Below are positions 1 through 8,385 of a stretch of 64,000 nucleotides of DNA, in pieces. How positions within the stretch are numbered: position 1 is the stretch's first letter; each line of letters opens with the position of its first letter. The position numbers and the translations under genes are program-made. The DNA is taken from NCBI RefSeq assembly GCF_000144625.1, contig NC_014376.1, positions 2,604,001 through 2,668,000 of the forward strand, written 5' to 3'. This stretch comes from [Clostridium] saccharolyticum WM1. GTDB lineage: Bacteria; Bacillota; Clostridia; Lachnospirales; Lachnospiraceae. The notes under the pieces are model-generated. The model searched no databases. It saw nothing but the letters and a program-made list of their open reading frames with translations, and was not told the origin of the DNA.

Positions 1-193
1 TATCAAGATTTCCTCCGTCAATGCCAAGCACCTGTTTATGAAACATGGGATCAATGTAATCCGGACCGCACTTAAAGGACCGGCAGGACAGCTTTCTTAA
101 CTGAAATGCATTTAAGAGACCGCAGGTCAGCATGGTCTTCCCGCTTCCGCTTTTAGGGGCCGCAAGCATCAGTCTGGGATAAGAATTATTCAA
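1..193 (-). CDS. cbiA: Cobyrinate a,c-diamide synthase CbiA, N-terminal part only
   Basis: The amino-terminal 64 codons of CbiA, which uses ATP and glutamine to amidate the a and c side chains of cobyrinate in the anaerobic B12 pathway; the rest lies beyond the left edge. I translated this segment directly: a P-loop of the form APKSGSGKT is followed by a CGPDYIDP segment, both typical of CbiA/CobB. The start is TTG at 193, chosen because GGAGG sits seven bases upstream and no ATG fits. It overlaps the end of cbiT by eight bases, so translation is probably coupled. The family assignment is firm; the truncation is caused by the window boundary, not by mutation. Confidence 0.9.
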   Translation of the reverse strand, partial: MNNSYPRLMLAAPKSGSGKTMLTCGLLNAFQLRKLSCRSFKCGPDYIDPMFHKQVLGIDGGNLD

Positions 194-758
194 ATATATT
201 CCTCCTTTTCCCTCCAAAGGAGACTACATAAACAGGATTTTGTCCCATCATTAGATGATAGTCTCCCGCTTTCCTTCCTTTGGATATTTGAACCTGGACG
301 ATTTCAGCCGTGACGGAATGACCCTTTAACCAGGAGACAACTTCAGCCAGAGATTCCAGAGCTATTGTATTGATTACGATTCTGGCCTCGGGATTCTTTT
401 TTAAAACCAGGGAAAGCACCTTATCCATGGAACCGGAGGTTCCCCCGATAAATACGTGGGAAGGAGCTTCAAGAGAGGACAATGCTTCAGGGGCTTCCCC
501 TTCAACGATTTCCATGCATTCTGCTGCAAATTTTTCCTTATTGGCCCTCATAAGAGCTATTGCTTCCGACTTCTTTTCAATGGCGTAGACCCTGCCCCCG
601 GCAAGATACCGGGAGGCTTCTATGGACACTGAGCCGGTTCCGGCTCCTATGTCATACAGGACTGAATCCTGATCCAGTTCCAGTTTTGATAGGGACACGG
701 CCCGGACTTCGCTTTTCGTCATGGGCACTTCTCCACGGATAAACAGTTCATCTCTCAT
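186..758 (-). CDS. cbiT: Cobalt-precorrin-6B C15-methyltransferase (decarboxylating) CbiT
   Basis: A 190-residue SAM-dependent methyltransferase that methylates C15 and decarboxylates the acetate chain of the corrin intermediate. The SAM-binding motif DIGAGTGSVSIE lies near residue 40, preceded by an N-terminal segment of the CbiT type (RGEVPMTKSEVR). Length fits stand-alone CbiT. ATG at 758 has AGGAGG six bases upstream. It overlaps the cbiJ/cbiE gene by 11 bases and cbiA by eight. Because CbiE is supplied by the upstream fusion protein, the two halves that form CobL in aerobic organisms are separate here but adjacent. Confidence 0.94.
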   Translation of the reverse strand: MRDELFIRGEVPMTKSEVRAVSLSKLELDQDSVLYDIGAGTGSVSIEASRYLAGGRVYAIEKKSEAIALMRANKEKFAAECMEIVEGEAPEALSSLEAPSHVFIGGTSGSMDKVLSLVLKKNPEARIVINTIALESLAEVVSWLKGHSVTAEIVQVQISKGRKAGDYHLMMGQNPVYVVSFGGKRRNIFE

Positions 759-2244
759 AAATTGCCTCCTGATCAGCCAGACAGCCTTGTCTTTCCATCA
801 ATACAGCCGACAGCAGATCAAATTTCTGACCCACCAGCTCATCCGGCGTTCCGGTGGTTATCCGTTCATCCGGATAGGAAAGCCGTTCTCCTACGGACAG
901 CCTTACTTGGCAAAGCCCATGATCCATAAGGGTAGTGCACAGGCTGGTTACCGTATTCGTTCCATCCAGCAAAGCAAATACCCTGGAATGAAGACCCAGC
1001 TCCGTGATTATATCACAGGTCCTGCCATGCAGGCTTACAAGTCTTACATCCTCCCAGCCGGTTTTCAGTCTGGAGCATAAATAGGAAACCGATGATATTC
1101 CCGGTATAATCTCCGTTTCATACTTCTGGCCCTTCAGTTCCCCTGCCAGTGATTCCGCCATCTTTTTTGCGCCGCTGTAAAAGCCTGTATCACCGGAATA
1201 CAGGATCCCGATCCTGTTAAACTCCTGATGCTCCTCAAGCCAGGGAAGGATATCCCTGCTGGTGTAAAAGGGTTTCTTTACGGCATGGGGAATTCGTGAA
1301 GAAATACCGGAGAGCATCCGCTCTGCGCCAAAAACCACATCGCATTTTTCCAGTTCCCTCCAGGCCCTGATGGTCATCTGATCCTCTCCGCCCATTCCGG
1401 TTCCTATTAAAAATACCTTTCTTCTTTCAGGCTGCCGCAGTCCGGGAAAGGCCGGCTGGAGGTCGCCCCGTTCTTTCGAAAGGGCTAAAAGCTTCTTTGC
1501 TTTTAAGACCGTGATTCCTTCTTCCTTTGCCGGACGCCCGATGACAATTGACATGATTCCGCATTCCGCTGCTGCTTCCATCTTTTCCGGAAAGCCGCCT
1601 GCACTTCCGGCCTCCTTTGTCACAAGACACCGAATTCCATACTGCCTAATCATGGCCCGGTTCATTTCCGAGGTAAAAGGGCCCTGCATGGCAATTAAGT
1701 TCTTTCCCTTAAATCCCATCTGCTCACAGGCGGAGATTACGGACAGGGTGGGGAGCACTCTGGCATACACCCGTTCTTCCCAGGAATCAAGACCGGTGAA
1801 TGCAGATAGCTCCTTGCTCCCCGTTGTGACTAAAATGTTTCCAGGTATACTGTGTAAGGCCAGAACAGCTTCCTTGAGATCACCGACCCACAGGATATTT
1901 CCCGCCTTTTGATCCACCGGTCCCGGTCCCTGGGAAGACTCCCTTATGACCCTCTTTAAGGAGACTCCTGTCCGTTCACAAGCGAAGCGTATGTTCTCAC
2001 TTACCAGGGCAGCATAAGGGTGCGTGGCGTCAAATACAAGGGTAATGCCTTTCTGTTTGATAAAATCTTCCATTTCATTGGACGTCATGGGGCTTTCATG
2101 AATACGAAGATACCTGCTTTCCGGAAGAACCTCCCTTCCGTATCCGGTAGCAACGCTGACCCATGCGTAAATCTCCTTTTGATGACAGAACTCCGCCAGT
2201 ATCCGGCCCTCCGAAGTACCGCCAAAAATCAGAACCCTACACAT
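748..2244 (-). CDS. cbiJ/cbiE: Fused cobalt-precorrin-6A reductase (CbiJ/CobK) and precorrin-7 C5-methyltransferase (CbiE)
   Basis: A 498-residue bifunctional enzyme. Residues 1 to about 255 resemble CobK/CbiJ, which reduces cobalt-precorrin-6A: an N-terminal nucleotide-binding GGTSEGR motif and the DATHPYA motif near residue 72 are visible. From about residue 275 a tetrapyrrole methylase domain begins with FLIGTGMGGEDQMT and corresponds to CbiE, the C5 methyltransferase. These act on neighbouring intermediates, so the fusion makes metabolic sense. ATG at 2244 has GAGG eight bases upstream; the start overlaps cbiH by eight bases. The frame is uninterrupted, so this is a true fusion rather than a missed stop. 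Confidence 0.92.
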   Translation of the reverse strand: MCRVLIFGGTSEGRILAEFCHQKEIYAWVSVATGYGREVLPESRYLRIHESPMTSNEMEDFIKQKGITLVFDATHPYAALVSENIRFACERTGVSLKRVIRESSQGPGPVDQKAGNILWVGDLKEAVLALHSIPGNILVTTGSKELSAFTGLDSWEERVYARVLPTLSVISACEQMGFKGKNLIAMQGPFTSEMNRAMIRQYGIRCLVTKEAGSAGGFPEKMEAAAECGIMSIVIGRPAKEEGITVLKAKKLLALSKERGDLQPAFPGLRQPERRKVFLIGTGMGGEDQMTIRAWRELEKCDVVFGAERMLSGISSRIPHAVKKPFYTSRDILPWLEEHQEFNRIGILYSGDTGFYSGAKKMAESLAGELKGQKYETEIIPGISSVSYLCSRLKTGWEDVRLVSLHGRTCDIITELGLHSRVFALLDGTNTVTSLCTTLMDHGLCQVRLSVGERLSYPDERITTGTPDELVGQKFDLLSAVLMERQGCLADQEAIYER

Positions 2245-2977
2245 TTTTATAACCTCTTGGTGTAACCATTCTTCCGTTAAGAAGTTTTGTCATTGAATTT
2301 CCTATAAATACGGTGGAAAACATATCTGCCTGGGCATCCCTTAACTGCTCCAGGGTCATGACTGCCATCTCCTCTTCTTTCCTGCCAATGTTTTTAACAA
2401 GGCCGCATACTGTTTCCTGTCTTTTATACTCCATAAGGATCTCACAGGCCCGCTTCAAATAACCGGCCCTTTTTTTACTGGAAGGATTGTAGAGGCAGAT
2501 GACCATATCCGCCTGAGCAGAAGCCCTGAGCCTTTCTTCGATTAATTCCATCGGGGTCAGAAGGTCACTCAGACTGATCACTGCAAAGTCATGGCCAAGA
2601 GGGGCGCCTAACATGGCTCCCCCGCTTAAGGCCGCAGTCACTCCCGGAATGATCTCGATCTCCACCCCTTCCTCTGACCGTGCCATCTCTAGGATCAGAC
2701 CGCTCATGCCATAAACGCCTGAATCTCCGCTGCATACCATGGCTGCTATCTTTCCCTTTTTCGCCTGGTCAATGGCCAGGCGGCACCGTTCCTGCTCTCT
2801 GCGCATAGGCGTGGAAAGCATCTCCTTATGAGGAAAATGCTCCCTGATTAAGTCCACATAGACGGTATACCCTATAATGATTTCACTTTCTTCCAGCGCC
2901 TTTGCCGCCCTTACCGTCATATCCTCATAGGAACCCGGACCAATTCCTACTACATAAAGCTTTCCTGACTTTATCAT
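2237..2977 (-). CDS. cbiH: Precorrin-3B C17-methyltransferase CbiH
   Basis: A 246-residue tetrapyrrole methylase that methylates C17 and drives ring contraction on cobalt-precorrin-3. The N-terminal VVGIGPGSYEDMT glycine-rich SAM-binding loop and the CSGDSGVYGM motif near residue 85 are diagnostic of the CbiH/CobJ group. The frame is open further upstream, but the real start is ATG at 2977, which overlaps the cbiG stop as ATGA and has AGGAGG five to six bases before it. Some clostridial CbiH proteins carry a C-terminal extension; this one has only the methylase domain. Confidence 0.95.
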   Translation of the reverse strand: MIKSGKLYVVGIGPGSYEDMTVRAAKALEESEIIIGYTVYVDLIREHFPHKEMLSTPMRREQERCRLAIDQAKKGKIAAMVCSGDSGVYGMSGLILEMARSEEGVEIEIIPGVTAALSGGAMLGAPLGHDFAVISLSDLLTPMELIEERLRASAQADMVICLYNPSSKKRAGYLKRACEILMEYKRQETVCGLVKNIGRKEEEMAVMTLEQLRDAQADMFSTVFIGNSMTKLLNGRMVTPRGYKNV

Positions 2978-4083
2978 CCTTTGCCTCCTAATGAATCGAG
3001 GTTGAATATAGTTTTTCTTTCCAATGCCATCTTCCAATCCAGGACAGCCACGGCTGCCGTCACTCCCTCCGCCGCCTTTTTTCCTGCCAGGAGCCTGCCG
3101 CCTCCCAGGGCCTTTACACAGGCAAGGGCCGCCCGTTCGCATACGTTATCCACTCCTGTAATCTGCTTCACAAAGGATGAGGAAGAAAATTCTCCTTCTG
3201 TTTCCTCAAGAACCCTGGCGGGATAGGTATAAAACGGGACATCCTTTGCAGCAGCAAATTGGCAGATGCCCTCTTCTTCTTTCTTGATATCAATGCTGGC
3301 ACAGGCAGCCATGCCTTCAGGGGACAGGTTCCATTCCCTGAAAAGAAGGTCCACGACCCTTTCTATGGTTTCAGCCGAGACCCCTTTTCTGCATCCGATT
3401 CCCACCACCAGGACCTTTGGAACCAGCCTTAAGGAATTCCTGAGGACCTCTTTCTCTGCCTTTTCTTTCATGGTGATCCAGAGATTTATCCGGAACACTT
3501 TCCCTGATACAAGCCCGTCAGGCAGCTTTCCTGAAAACGGAAAGTCACAATGAAATCCTATCTTTTCTCCCTTAAGGCTGGCAGCGGAAATCTCCTTTAT
3601 CTTCTTTAATTCCGTGATAACCAGCCCCTGTTCCCTGGCAAAAAGGTCCACTGCAAATCTGCCGTGATTATCTGTAGCTGTGGTAATAACCGCCTGGCCG
3701 CCTGCAATCCCTGCCAGCCGCATTGCCAGATCATTGGCCCCTCCTAAGTGGCCTGATAAAAGAGAAATGGAAAATCTGCCCCTATCGTCCATGACCACCA
3801 CAGCCGGGTCCTCTGCCTTGCTCCTTAAAAAGGGGGCTATAGCCCGAACAGCGATGCCTGCGGCTCCTATGAACACGATCCCTTCCTTCTGGGAGAACTG
3901 TTCCCTTGTCCACTGGGAAAGGGAAGTGGAAACAGGGATCATAAGATCCCCCCCAGGGCAGGATTTTAGAATGGATTCCGGACCATATCCCTCACAAGGC
4001 TGACCGGTTTTTAATAATTCCTGTAATAGTTTGATACAAAGCCCTGCTCCCGCCTCTGTAAAGCAAATGATGGAAAGCCTCAT
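2974..4083 (-). CDS. cbiG: Cobalt-precorrin-5A hydrolase CbiG
   Basis: A 369-residue protein that opens the delta-lactone of cobalt-precorrin-5A and releases acetaldehyde. The sequence contains the CbiG N-terminal domain with GAAGIAVRAIAPFL (residues about 75-90) and the LSGHLGGAN motif, then a C-terminal domain starting around VVGIGCRKGVS near residue 225. The start overlaps the cbiF stop as ATGA and its stop overlaps the cbiH start in the same way, indicating strict translational coupling. Its presence marks the early-cobalt, oxygen-independent version of the pathway. Confidence 0.95.
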   Translation of the reverse strand: MRLSIICFTEAGAGLCIKLLQELLKTGQPCEGYGPESILKSCPGGDLMIPVSTSLSQWTREQFSQKEGIVFIGAAGIAVRAIAPFLRSKAEDPAVVVMDDRGRFSISLLSGHLGGANDLAMRLAGIAGGQAVITTATDNHGRFAVDLFAREQGLVITELKKIKEISAASLKGEKIGFHCDFPFSGKLPDGLVSGKVFRINLWITMKEKAEKEVLRNSLRLVPKVLVVGIGCRKGVSAETIERVVDLLFREWNLSPEGMAACASIDIKKEEEGICQFAAAKDVPFYTYPARVLEETEGEFSSSSFVKQITGVDNVCERAALACVKALGGGRLLAGKKAAEGVTAAVAVLDWKMALERKTIFNLDSLGGKG

Positions 4084-4847
4084 TCTTTATCCCCCGTTCC
4101 TTTCCGGTATTCGGTTGTAAAAACCGGATCATAAAGCCTGGAGCGCTCATAACCGTTCTGGGCCACTGCATTGCCAACAAGGATCAGGGCCGTCTTTTTT
4201 ATATTTTCTCTTTTAGCACTGGCATTTAAGCTTTCCACCGTGCAGATTACGGTTTTTTCCTCTTCCCAGGTGGCCTTATAGACGATGGCGGCAGGAGTAT
4301 CGGGCCGATAACCTCCTTTTATCAATTCCTCTGTCAGTTCGTTTAGCATTCCCGTACTTAAAAAGATCACCATAGTGGCTTGATGGGCTGCAAAGGAAGC
4401 GATGGATTCCCGCTCCGGTACAGGCGTCCTGCCTGCCATTCTGGTGATGATCACACTTTGGGTTACATTGGGCAGGGTATATTCCATCCTTAGTGCAGAG
4501 GCGGCGCCGCAAAAAGAACTGACTCCCGGACATACGTCAAAAGGGATCTTTTTTTTCTCCATCGCATCCATCTGTTCCCGTATTGCTCCGTAAATACTGG
4601 GATCACCGGTATGCAGCCTTACCGTGGTCTTTTTTTCCTGCTCCGCCGCTTCTATAAGGGCAATCACTTCCTCAAGGGTCATTTTGGCGCTGTCATAAAC
4701 CTGACAGCCGGACTTTCTATACTCCAATAGAGCTGGATTAACCAAAGAGCCTGCATAAATGATCACATCCGCCCGATTAATCAGCTCCCTGCCTCTAACA
4801 GTAATTAAGTCCGTCGCTCCAGGACCTGCTCCTACAATATGTACCAT
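4080..4847 (-). CDS. cbiF: Cobalt-precorrin-4 C11-methyltransferase CbiF
   Basis: A 255-residue tetrapyrrole methylase placing a methyl group at C11. It opens with HIVGAGPGATDLITVRG, the canonical CobM/CbiF glycine loop, has a LHTGDPSIYGA motif near residue 80 and PGVSSFCGAA near 105. The next gene, cbiG, starts on its stop codon; cbiL ends two bases before its own start. Start ATG at 4847 is the only reasonable choice since the conserved domain begins at residue 2. Function assignment rests on established family motifs and operon position. Confidence 0.95.
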   Translation of the reverse strand: MVHIVGAGPGATDLITVRGRELINRADVIIYAGSLVNPALLEYRKSGCQVYDSAKMTLEEVIALIEAAEQEKKTTVRLHTGDPSIYGAIREQMDAMEKKKIPFDVCPGVSSFCGAASALRMEYTLPNVTQSVIITRMAGRTPVPERESIASFAAHQATMVIFLSTGMLNELTEELIKGGYRPDTPAAIVYKATWEEEKTVICTVESLNASAKRENIKKTALILVGNAVAQNGYERSRLYDPVFTTEYRKGTGDKE

Positions 4848-4849
4848 AA

Positions 4850-5527
4850 TTACCTCACAATCACCAAAGAATAATAGCCGGCATCCTCCGGAATCTCCTC
4901 CAAAGTACCATAGATCCGTTCATCCGGCATTCCGCAGTTTTCCACCATCACGGCACTGGCACCGTATTTTCTCAGTTCTTCTTTAACCGCCCCCATTTGC
5001 CTGCCAGCCTTCATAAGCACTTTCACTCCTGAAAGCTTCAGGGCATCCTTTATCTGGTAAGATGCCGGAATGATGTGAAGTTCCTCCGCCCCTGATACCA
5101 GGGGGATCCCAAGTCTTGCCGCCACGGCACAAAAGGATGGTATCCCGCTTTCCAGACGGGTGGCATAACCTTCCTTCCAAAGCCGTTCCCAAAGATAGGT
5201 AAAGGTAGAATAAATGCTTACATCCCCAAGGGTGATAAATCCCACATCCTCTCCCTTGTCCAGATATTCCATCACCGCACTTGCCGCTTTTTCATGACTT
5301 TTCTTAAGTTCATTTTCATCCTTTGTCATAGGCATATGCAGATGGAGGCATATCTTTTCCTCTATTTCCGGCACTGCCTGCCTGGCAATTTGATATGCCG
5401 TACACTGTGCTTTATTTTTATGGGGAATTGCAATGACTTTTAAATCCCTGATTCTTTTTACTGCCTTTAATGTCATAAGTTCCGGGTCTCCCGGCCCTAC
5501 TCCAATCCCGTACATGATTCCAGCCAT
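4850..5527 (-). CDS. cbiL: Cobalt-precorrin-2 C20-methyltransferase CbiL
   Basis: A 225-residue methylase adding the C20 methyl group to cobalt-precorrin-2, the first committed methylation of the cobalt pathway. MYGIGVGPGDPELMTLKAV at the start is characteristic of CbiL/CobI, followed by GDVSIYSTF near residue 95 and GIPSFCAVAA near 120. I place the start at ATG 5527, preceded by AGGAGG nine bases away, rather than at an earlier in-frame codon that would overlap cbiD. It lies four bases after the cbiD stop codon. Confidence 0.94.
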   Translation of the reverse strand: MAGIMYGIGVGPGDPELMTLKAVKRIRDLKVIAIPHKNKAQCTAYQIARQAVPEIEEKICLHLHMPMTKDENELKKSHEKAASAVMEYLDKGEDVGFITLGDVSIYSTFTYLWERLWKEGYATRLESGIPSFCAVAARLGIPLVSGAEELHIIPASYQIKDALKLSGVKVLMKAGRQMGAVKEELRKYGASAVMVENCGMPDERIYGTLEEIPEDAGYYSLVIVR

Positions 5528-5531
5528 TGTC

Positions 5532-6761
5532 TTATACCTCCTGTTCAATTCCTTCGGCCCCTGGCCGGGAAAACAGCCTGATAAGCTCCATCGCTCCACG
5601 GCTCATTCCCAGTATACCGTACATTGCGGAAAATGTCACCACCTCCACCTCTGCCCCTTCTGACCATAGAGTCATGTGTTTTTGGATCCGGTTCATTACC
5701 TCTCCCATAACAGGCTCTAAAATCCCATGGTCCTTTAGGATTCCGGCGGCCTCTTCCATGGTATTGGCTGTTAAAATTTTATGTTTGATGCCTTCCTTTT
5801 CCACTGAAAAAGGAGCGGTACAGTCCCAAAGAATTTCCATTCGGCGGTCCCCATATTGGGAATGGGTATTGGGTACACCTCCGGCCACTTTGATCAGCTT
5901 CCCTATATGGCCAGCAAACAGGATCCTGCGGAATCCTTCCTTACCTGCCGTTTTTAAGGCTTCCCTTATAAAATTGCTGCAGGTTACTCCATCCTTTAAG
6001 GAAAGGCCAAGGGTCTCCCGGATAAAGGCTTCCCCGTAATTTCCAGGCACAAGGATTACCTGTTTCATGCCTGCCACAGCTTTTATGTGCAATTCCAGTT
6101 GTATGGTGGCAATCAGCGCATCTTCACTCATGGGCTTTACAATTCCTGTTGTTCCCAGAATGGAAAGCCCTCCCTGGATTCCCAGCCTGGAATTAAAGGT
6201 TTTTTCCGCCAATGATTTTCCTTCCGGCATCCAGATGGTAATTGTTAATGAGCCTTGAAAGCCTGCTTCCCTTCTTGCCTCCTCCACGCCTCCAAATATC
6301 ATGTCCCGGGGGACAGGATTAATGGCCGGCATGCCTGGAGGACAGGACAAGCCCGGCTTTGTCACCCAGCCGATCCCTTCACCGGCTTTGAGATAAAGGG
6401 GACCTTTTCCCTCCTGCCCTTTCAGTTGGTAAATCCCCTGTGCCTGTCTCTCTTTCTTACCGTCCGTATATTGAACAGACGCAAATACCATAGCCTGGTG
6501 GGTCACATCCGGATCATCTCCTGCATCCTTTTTAACGGCACATGATGCCTCACTCCGTTTTATGTCAACATGAAAAAGAGGAAGATCCGCCGACCTTCCT
6601 TTTGGCATCATAAGATTCATATGTTGTAATTCACGCCCGGTAAACAGCATGACCGCCGCTGCCTTGGCAGCAACAGCGGCACAGGTTCCTGTGGTGTATC
6701 CGCATCTTAATTCCTGTTTCTCCATCTTCCTGCATCTTTCCTGCCTATGGGATTCTGGCAT
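5532..6761 (-). CDS. cbiD: Cobalt-precorrin-5B C1-methyltransferase CbiD
   Basis: First gene of the corrin operon within the window, about 409 residues; CbiD methylates C1 of cobalt-precorrin-5B. The hallmark GYTTGTCAAVAAKAA lies near residue 21, and later motifs such as GTTGIVKPMSEDA (about 225) and NFIREAL fit the family. ATG at 6761 has only a weak AGGTG seven bases upstream; an internal ATG at 6725 would leave eight residues before GYTTG but has a poorly spaced site, so the start is uncertain by 12 codons. A sigma-A-type promoter lies 37 bases upstream, and no room remains for a B12 riboswitch. Confidence 0.93.
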   Translation of the reverse strand: MPESHRQERCRKMEKQELRCGYTTGTCAAVAAKAAAVMLFTGRELQHMNLMMPKGRSADLPLFHVDIKRSEASCAVKKDAGDDPDVTHQAMVFASVQYTDGKKERQAQGIYQLKGQEGKGPLYLKAGEGIGWVTKPGLSCPPGMPAINPVPRDMIFGGVEEARREAGFQGSLTITIWMPEGKSLAEKTFNSRLGIQGGLSILGTTGIVKPMSEDALIATIQLELHIKAVAGMKQVILVPGNYGEAFIRETLGLSLKDGVTCSNFIREALKTAGKEGFRRILFAGHIGKLIKVAGGVPNTHSQYGDRRMEILWDCTAPFSVEKEGIKHKILTANTMEEAAGILKDHGILEPVMGEVMNRIQKHMTLWSEGAEVEVVTFSAMYGILGMSRGAMELIRLFSRPGAEGIEQEV

Positions 6762-6797
6762 AAAAGGACACCTGAAAGGCTCTCCTCTTTGAAGTAC

Positions 6798-6826
6798 ATT
6801 ATAAAAGATTTTTTCTTATGGTGCAA
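6798..6826 (-). promoter_or_regulatory. Promoter of the cbi operon
   Basis: Read on the minus strand, TTGCAC (6826-6821) and a perfect TATAAT (6803-6798) are separated by 17 bases. Transcription would start near 6790, leaving a leader of only about 30 bases before cbiD. There is therefore no space for a cobalamin riboswitch at this promoter. Confidence 0.7.
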
Positions 6827-6872
6827 GATAAATCCCTGACATTTCCTTTTCACAGCCACAGGCACCGGGAAC

Positions 6873-7094
6873 CTATGCTTCCTCTTCCGCTGACAGAGCC
6901 TCTTTCTTCATTTCCCTTTTTCTTTTCGTGATCAGACCCCCGATCCGTCCGCTTTCCTTCGCGCTCAGACTGCGCCAGCCATCCTTTATTACCTTATCAC
7001 CAAGGCCAAGCTCTGTGGCAATTTCGAATTTAAGTACATCCTCAGGCTTCATATTGCGAGGATCAAATGGTTCGTTTTTCTTTCCCTTTGACAT
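6873..7094 (-). CDS. Small acid-soluble spore protein, alpha/beta type
   Basis: A 73-residue protein that would coat and protect DNA in the forespore. The family core is visible: KFEIATELGLGDKV (around residues 22-35) contains the EIA site where the germination protease cuts, and SLSAKESGRIGGL (about 43-55) matches the second conserved SASP segment. The N- and C-termini are charged and variable, as in clostridial minor SASPs. ATG at 7094 has AAGGAG about ten bases upstream. It is a monocistronic gene between the cbi operon and a terminator. It shows the host sporulates. I could not identify a convincing forespore promoter. Confidence 0.85.
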   Translation of the reverse strand: MSKGKKNEPFDPRNMKPEDVLKFEIATELGLGDKVIKDGWRSLSAKESGRIGGLITKRKREMKKEALSAEEEA

Positions 7095-7177
7095 ATATTA
7101 ACATCTCCTTTTCTTAAATCTAAAGAGAGTATGCCCGCTGGCAGAAGAATTAAACGTAAACTTTTTCCAGTGTTTAC

Positions 7178-7214
7178 AAAGAAAAGGCAGGACCGGATGG
7201 CCTGCCTTTTCTTT
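7178..7214 (-). terminator. Rho-independent terminator after the distal pspC gene
   Basis: A 14-base perfect inverted repeat (7178-7191 with 7201-7214) with a nine-base loop. On the minus strand the stem ends in CTTTTCTTT, so the U-rich part is within the stem. It lies 12 bases after the pspC stop at 7227 and ends the PadR/PspC operon. Confidence 0.8.
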
Positions 7215-7226
7215 ATCATACCCTTT

Positions 7227-7415
7227 TTATCTTCTGGGAATGATGATCGCTGCAATAAAGTAAGCTAAGATACCTGTGCCTGTGCAGGCCAATACTGCCC
7301 ATAAAAGCCGGATAAGGGTAGAATCCACATTAAAATATTCTGCAATTCCGCCGCATACACCGCAAAGCATTTTGTCCGAATCAGAACGGTATAATTTCTT
7401 TTGATTATCTTCCAT
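7227..7415 (-). CDS. PspC-domain membrane protein (short)
   Basis: A 62-residue PspC-domain protein. KLYRSDSDKMLCGVCGG at the N-terminus and AEYFNVDSTLIRLLWAV are the family core, followed by one hydrophobic helix ending in AAIIIPRR. In enterobacteria PspC senses membrane stress; in Firmicutes its role is less defined. The start at 7415 is chosen because GGAG stands eight bases upstream; the frame is open further up but has no binding site. It begins 67 bases after the DUF4097 gene and closely resembles the longer PspC protein at 9526, so the operon is bracketed by two paralogues. Confidence 0.88.
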   Translation of the reverse strand: MEDNQKKLYRSDSDKMLCGVCGGIAEYFNVDSTLIRLLWAVLACTGTGILAYFIAAIIIPRR

Positions 7416-7482
7416 TTTTGTATCTCCTCTCTGTCCTTTGATCTGTTTATTCTGTGATGATATGATAAAAACAAAAGGCGGT

Positions 7483-8385
7483 TTATAATTCATTCATAAA
7501 TTCCACCTGAATTGTTCCCGTGTTGCATTCCAGATCCATATTTTTATCTGCTCCGTTATCTGTCTGCTTCCTGCCTTTTAAAGCCGCACTGCCTTCCTCT
7601 CCGATTTTTATTGCTCCCATCTTACACTGGACATCATAATTGTAATCTTCCTTTTTCCCATCAAGCTCCAGCTTTATGGCACCTACCCGGCATACTGCCT
7701 CAATATCGCCGGAGGTGGTTCCGGAAAATTCCACGGCACCTGCACTGCTTTCAATAGAAAGCGTTTCCACCGTTCCGCGGTTGATTTTTACAGCACCGGC
7801 CTGGACTTCAATATCCAGCTCATCAGCCGACAGGGCCTGTGCCTTCATCGCCGGGCCTGAGGATTCTCCGTCGGAAAAACGGTTGGAATGAACAGATTTT
7901 AAGCGGACTTCAGTAAAGCGGTAATCCTTTGGTACCTGGACTGTAAAAAGCAGCTCCGGGCCATCCTTTCTATCCCATCCGGTGTATTCCTGCAGCTCCA
8001 GTTCCCCATTTTCTTCGTACTGGCTCCAACAGGTTTTATCCCTGTTGCTGAAGATCTTCACTTCACTGCCTATTGGGTCCTCAATAAAAACAACATTTCC
8101 CGTACGCATTACTATATCCAATTTTTTTACTTCCGGAGAAGAAAAAATTTCCTGACCTTTTTCCTTCCCATTCAAAGCTTCCGGACTATAAAAATCATAG
8201 AAATCTCCATCTTCCCAGAAGGTGTCCAGAGCAATTCCTGATATCCCTCTTCTCCATTCTATGGCTCTCTGGGGCACGATATCCTGTAAATTTCCTCCCA
8301 GCACAGAGGATACGGCTGAAATCCCCCCGCCAACCAGAACGCAGATACTTCCGGCAATCAAACATATCTTTATAAACCTTTTCAT
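7483..8385 (-). CDS. DUF4097-family putative envelope protein
   Basis: A 300-residue protein with an N-terminal hydrophobic segment (residues about 5-30) that could be a signal peptide or anchor, followed by a repetitive beta-strand domain. Short periodic motifs (INRGTVETLSIESSAGAVEFSG and the like, about residues 200-290) fit the DUF4097 beta-helix family of unknown biochemical function. It overlaps the DUF1700 gene as ATGA. Such proteins are typically co-transcribed with DUF1700 and PadR genes and are thought to act in envelope sensing; that last point is inference. The extracellular orientation is likely but not proven. Confidence 0.8.
   Translation of the reverse strand: MKRFIKICLIAGSICVLVGGGISAVSSVLGGNLQDIVPQRAIEWRRGISGIALDTFWEDGDFYDFYSPEALNGKEKGQEIFSSPEVKKLDIVMRTGNVVFIEDPIGSEVKIFSNRDKTCWSQYEENGELELQEYTGWDRKDGPELLFTVQVPKDYRFTEVRLKSVHSNRFSDGESSGPAMKAQALSADELDIEVQAGAVKINRGTVETLSIESSAGAVEFSGTTSGDIEAVCRVGAIKLELDGKKEDYNYDVQCKMGAIKIGEEGSAALKGRKQTDNGADKNMDLECNTGTIQVEFMNEL

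Noticed and set aside
6762..6870. Cobalamin riboswitch before cbiD
   Set aside because: Only about 110 bases separate cbiD from the spore gene, and no B12-box (GCCACTG) is present.
7100..7175. Sigma-G promoter for the spore protein gene
   Set aside because: GCATACTC resembles a -10, but no acceptable -35 was found at the right distance.
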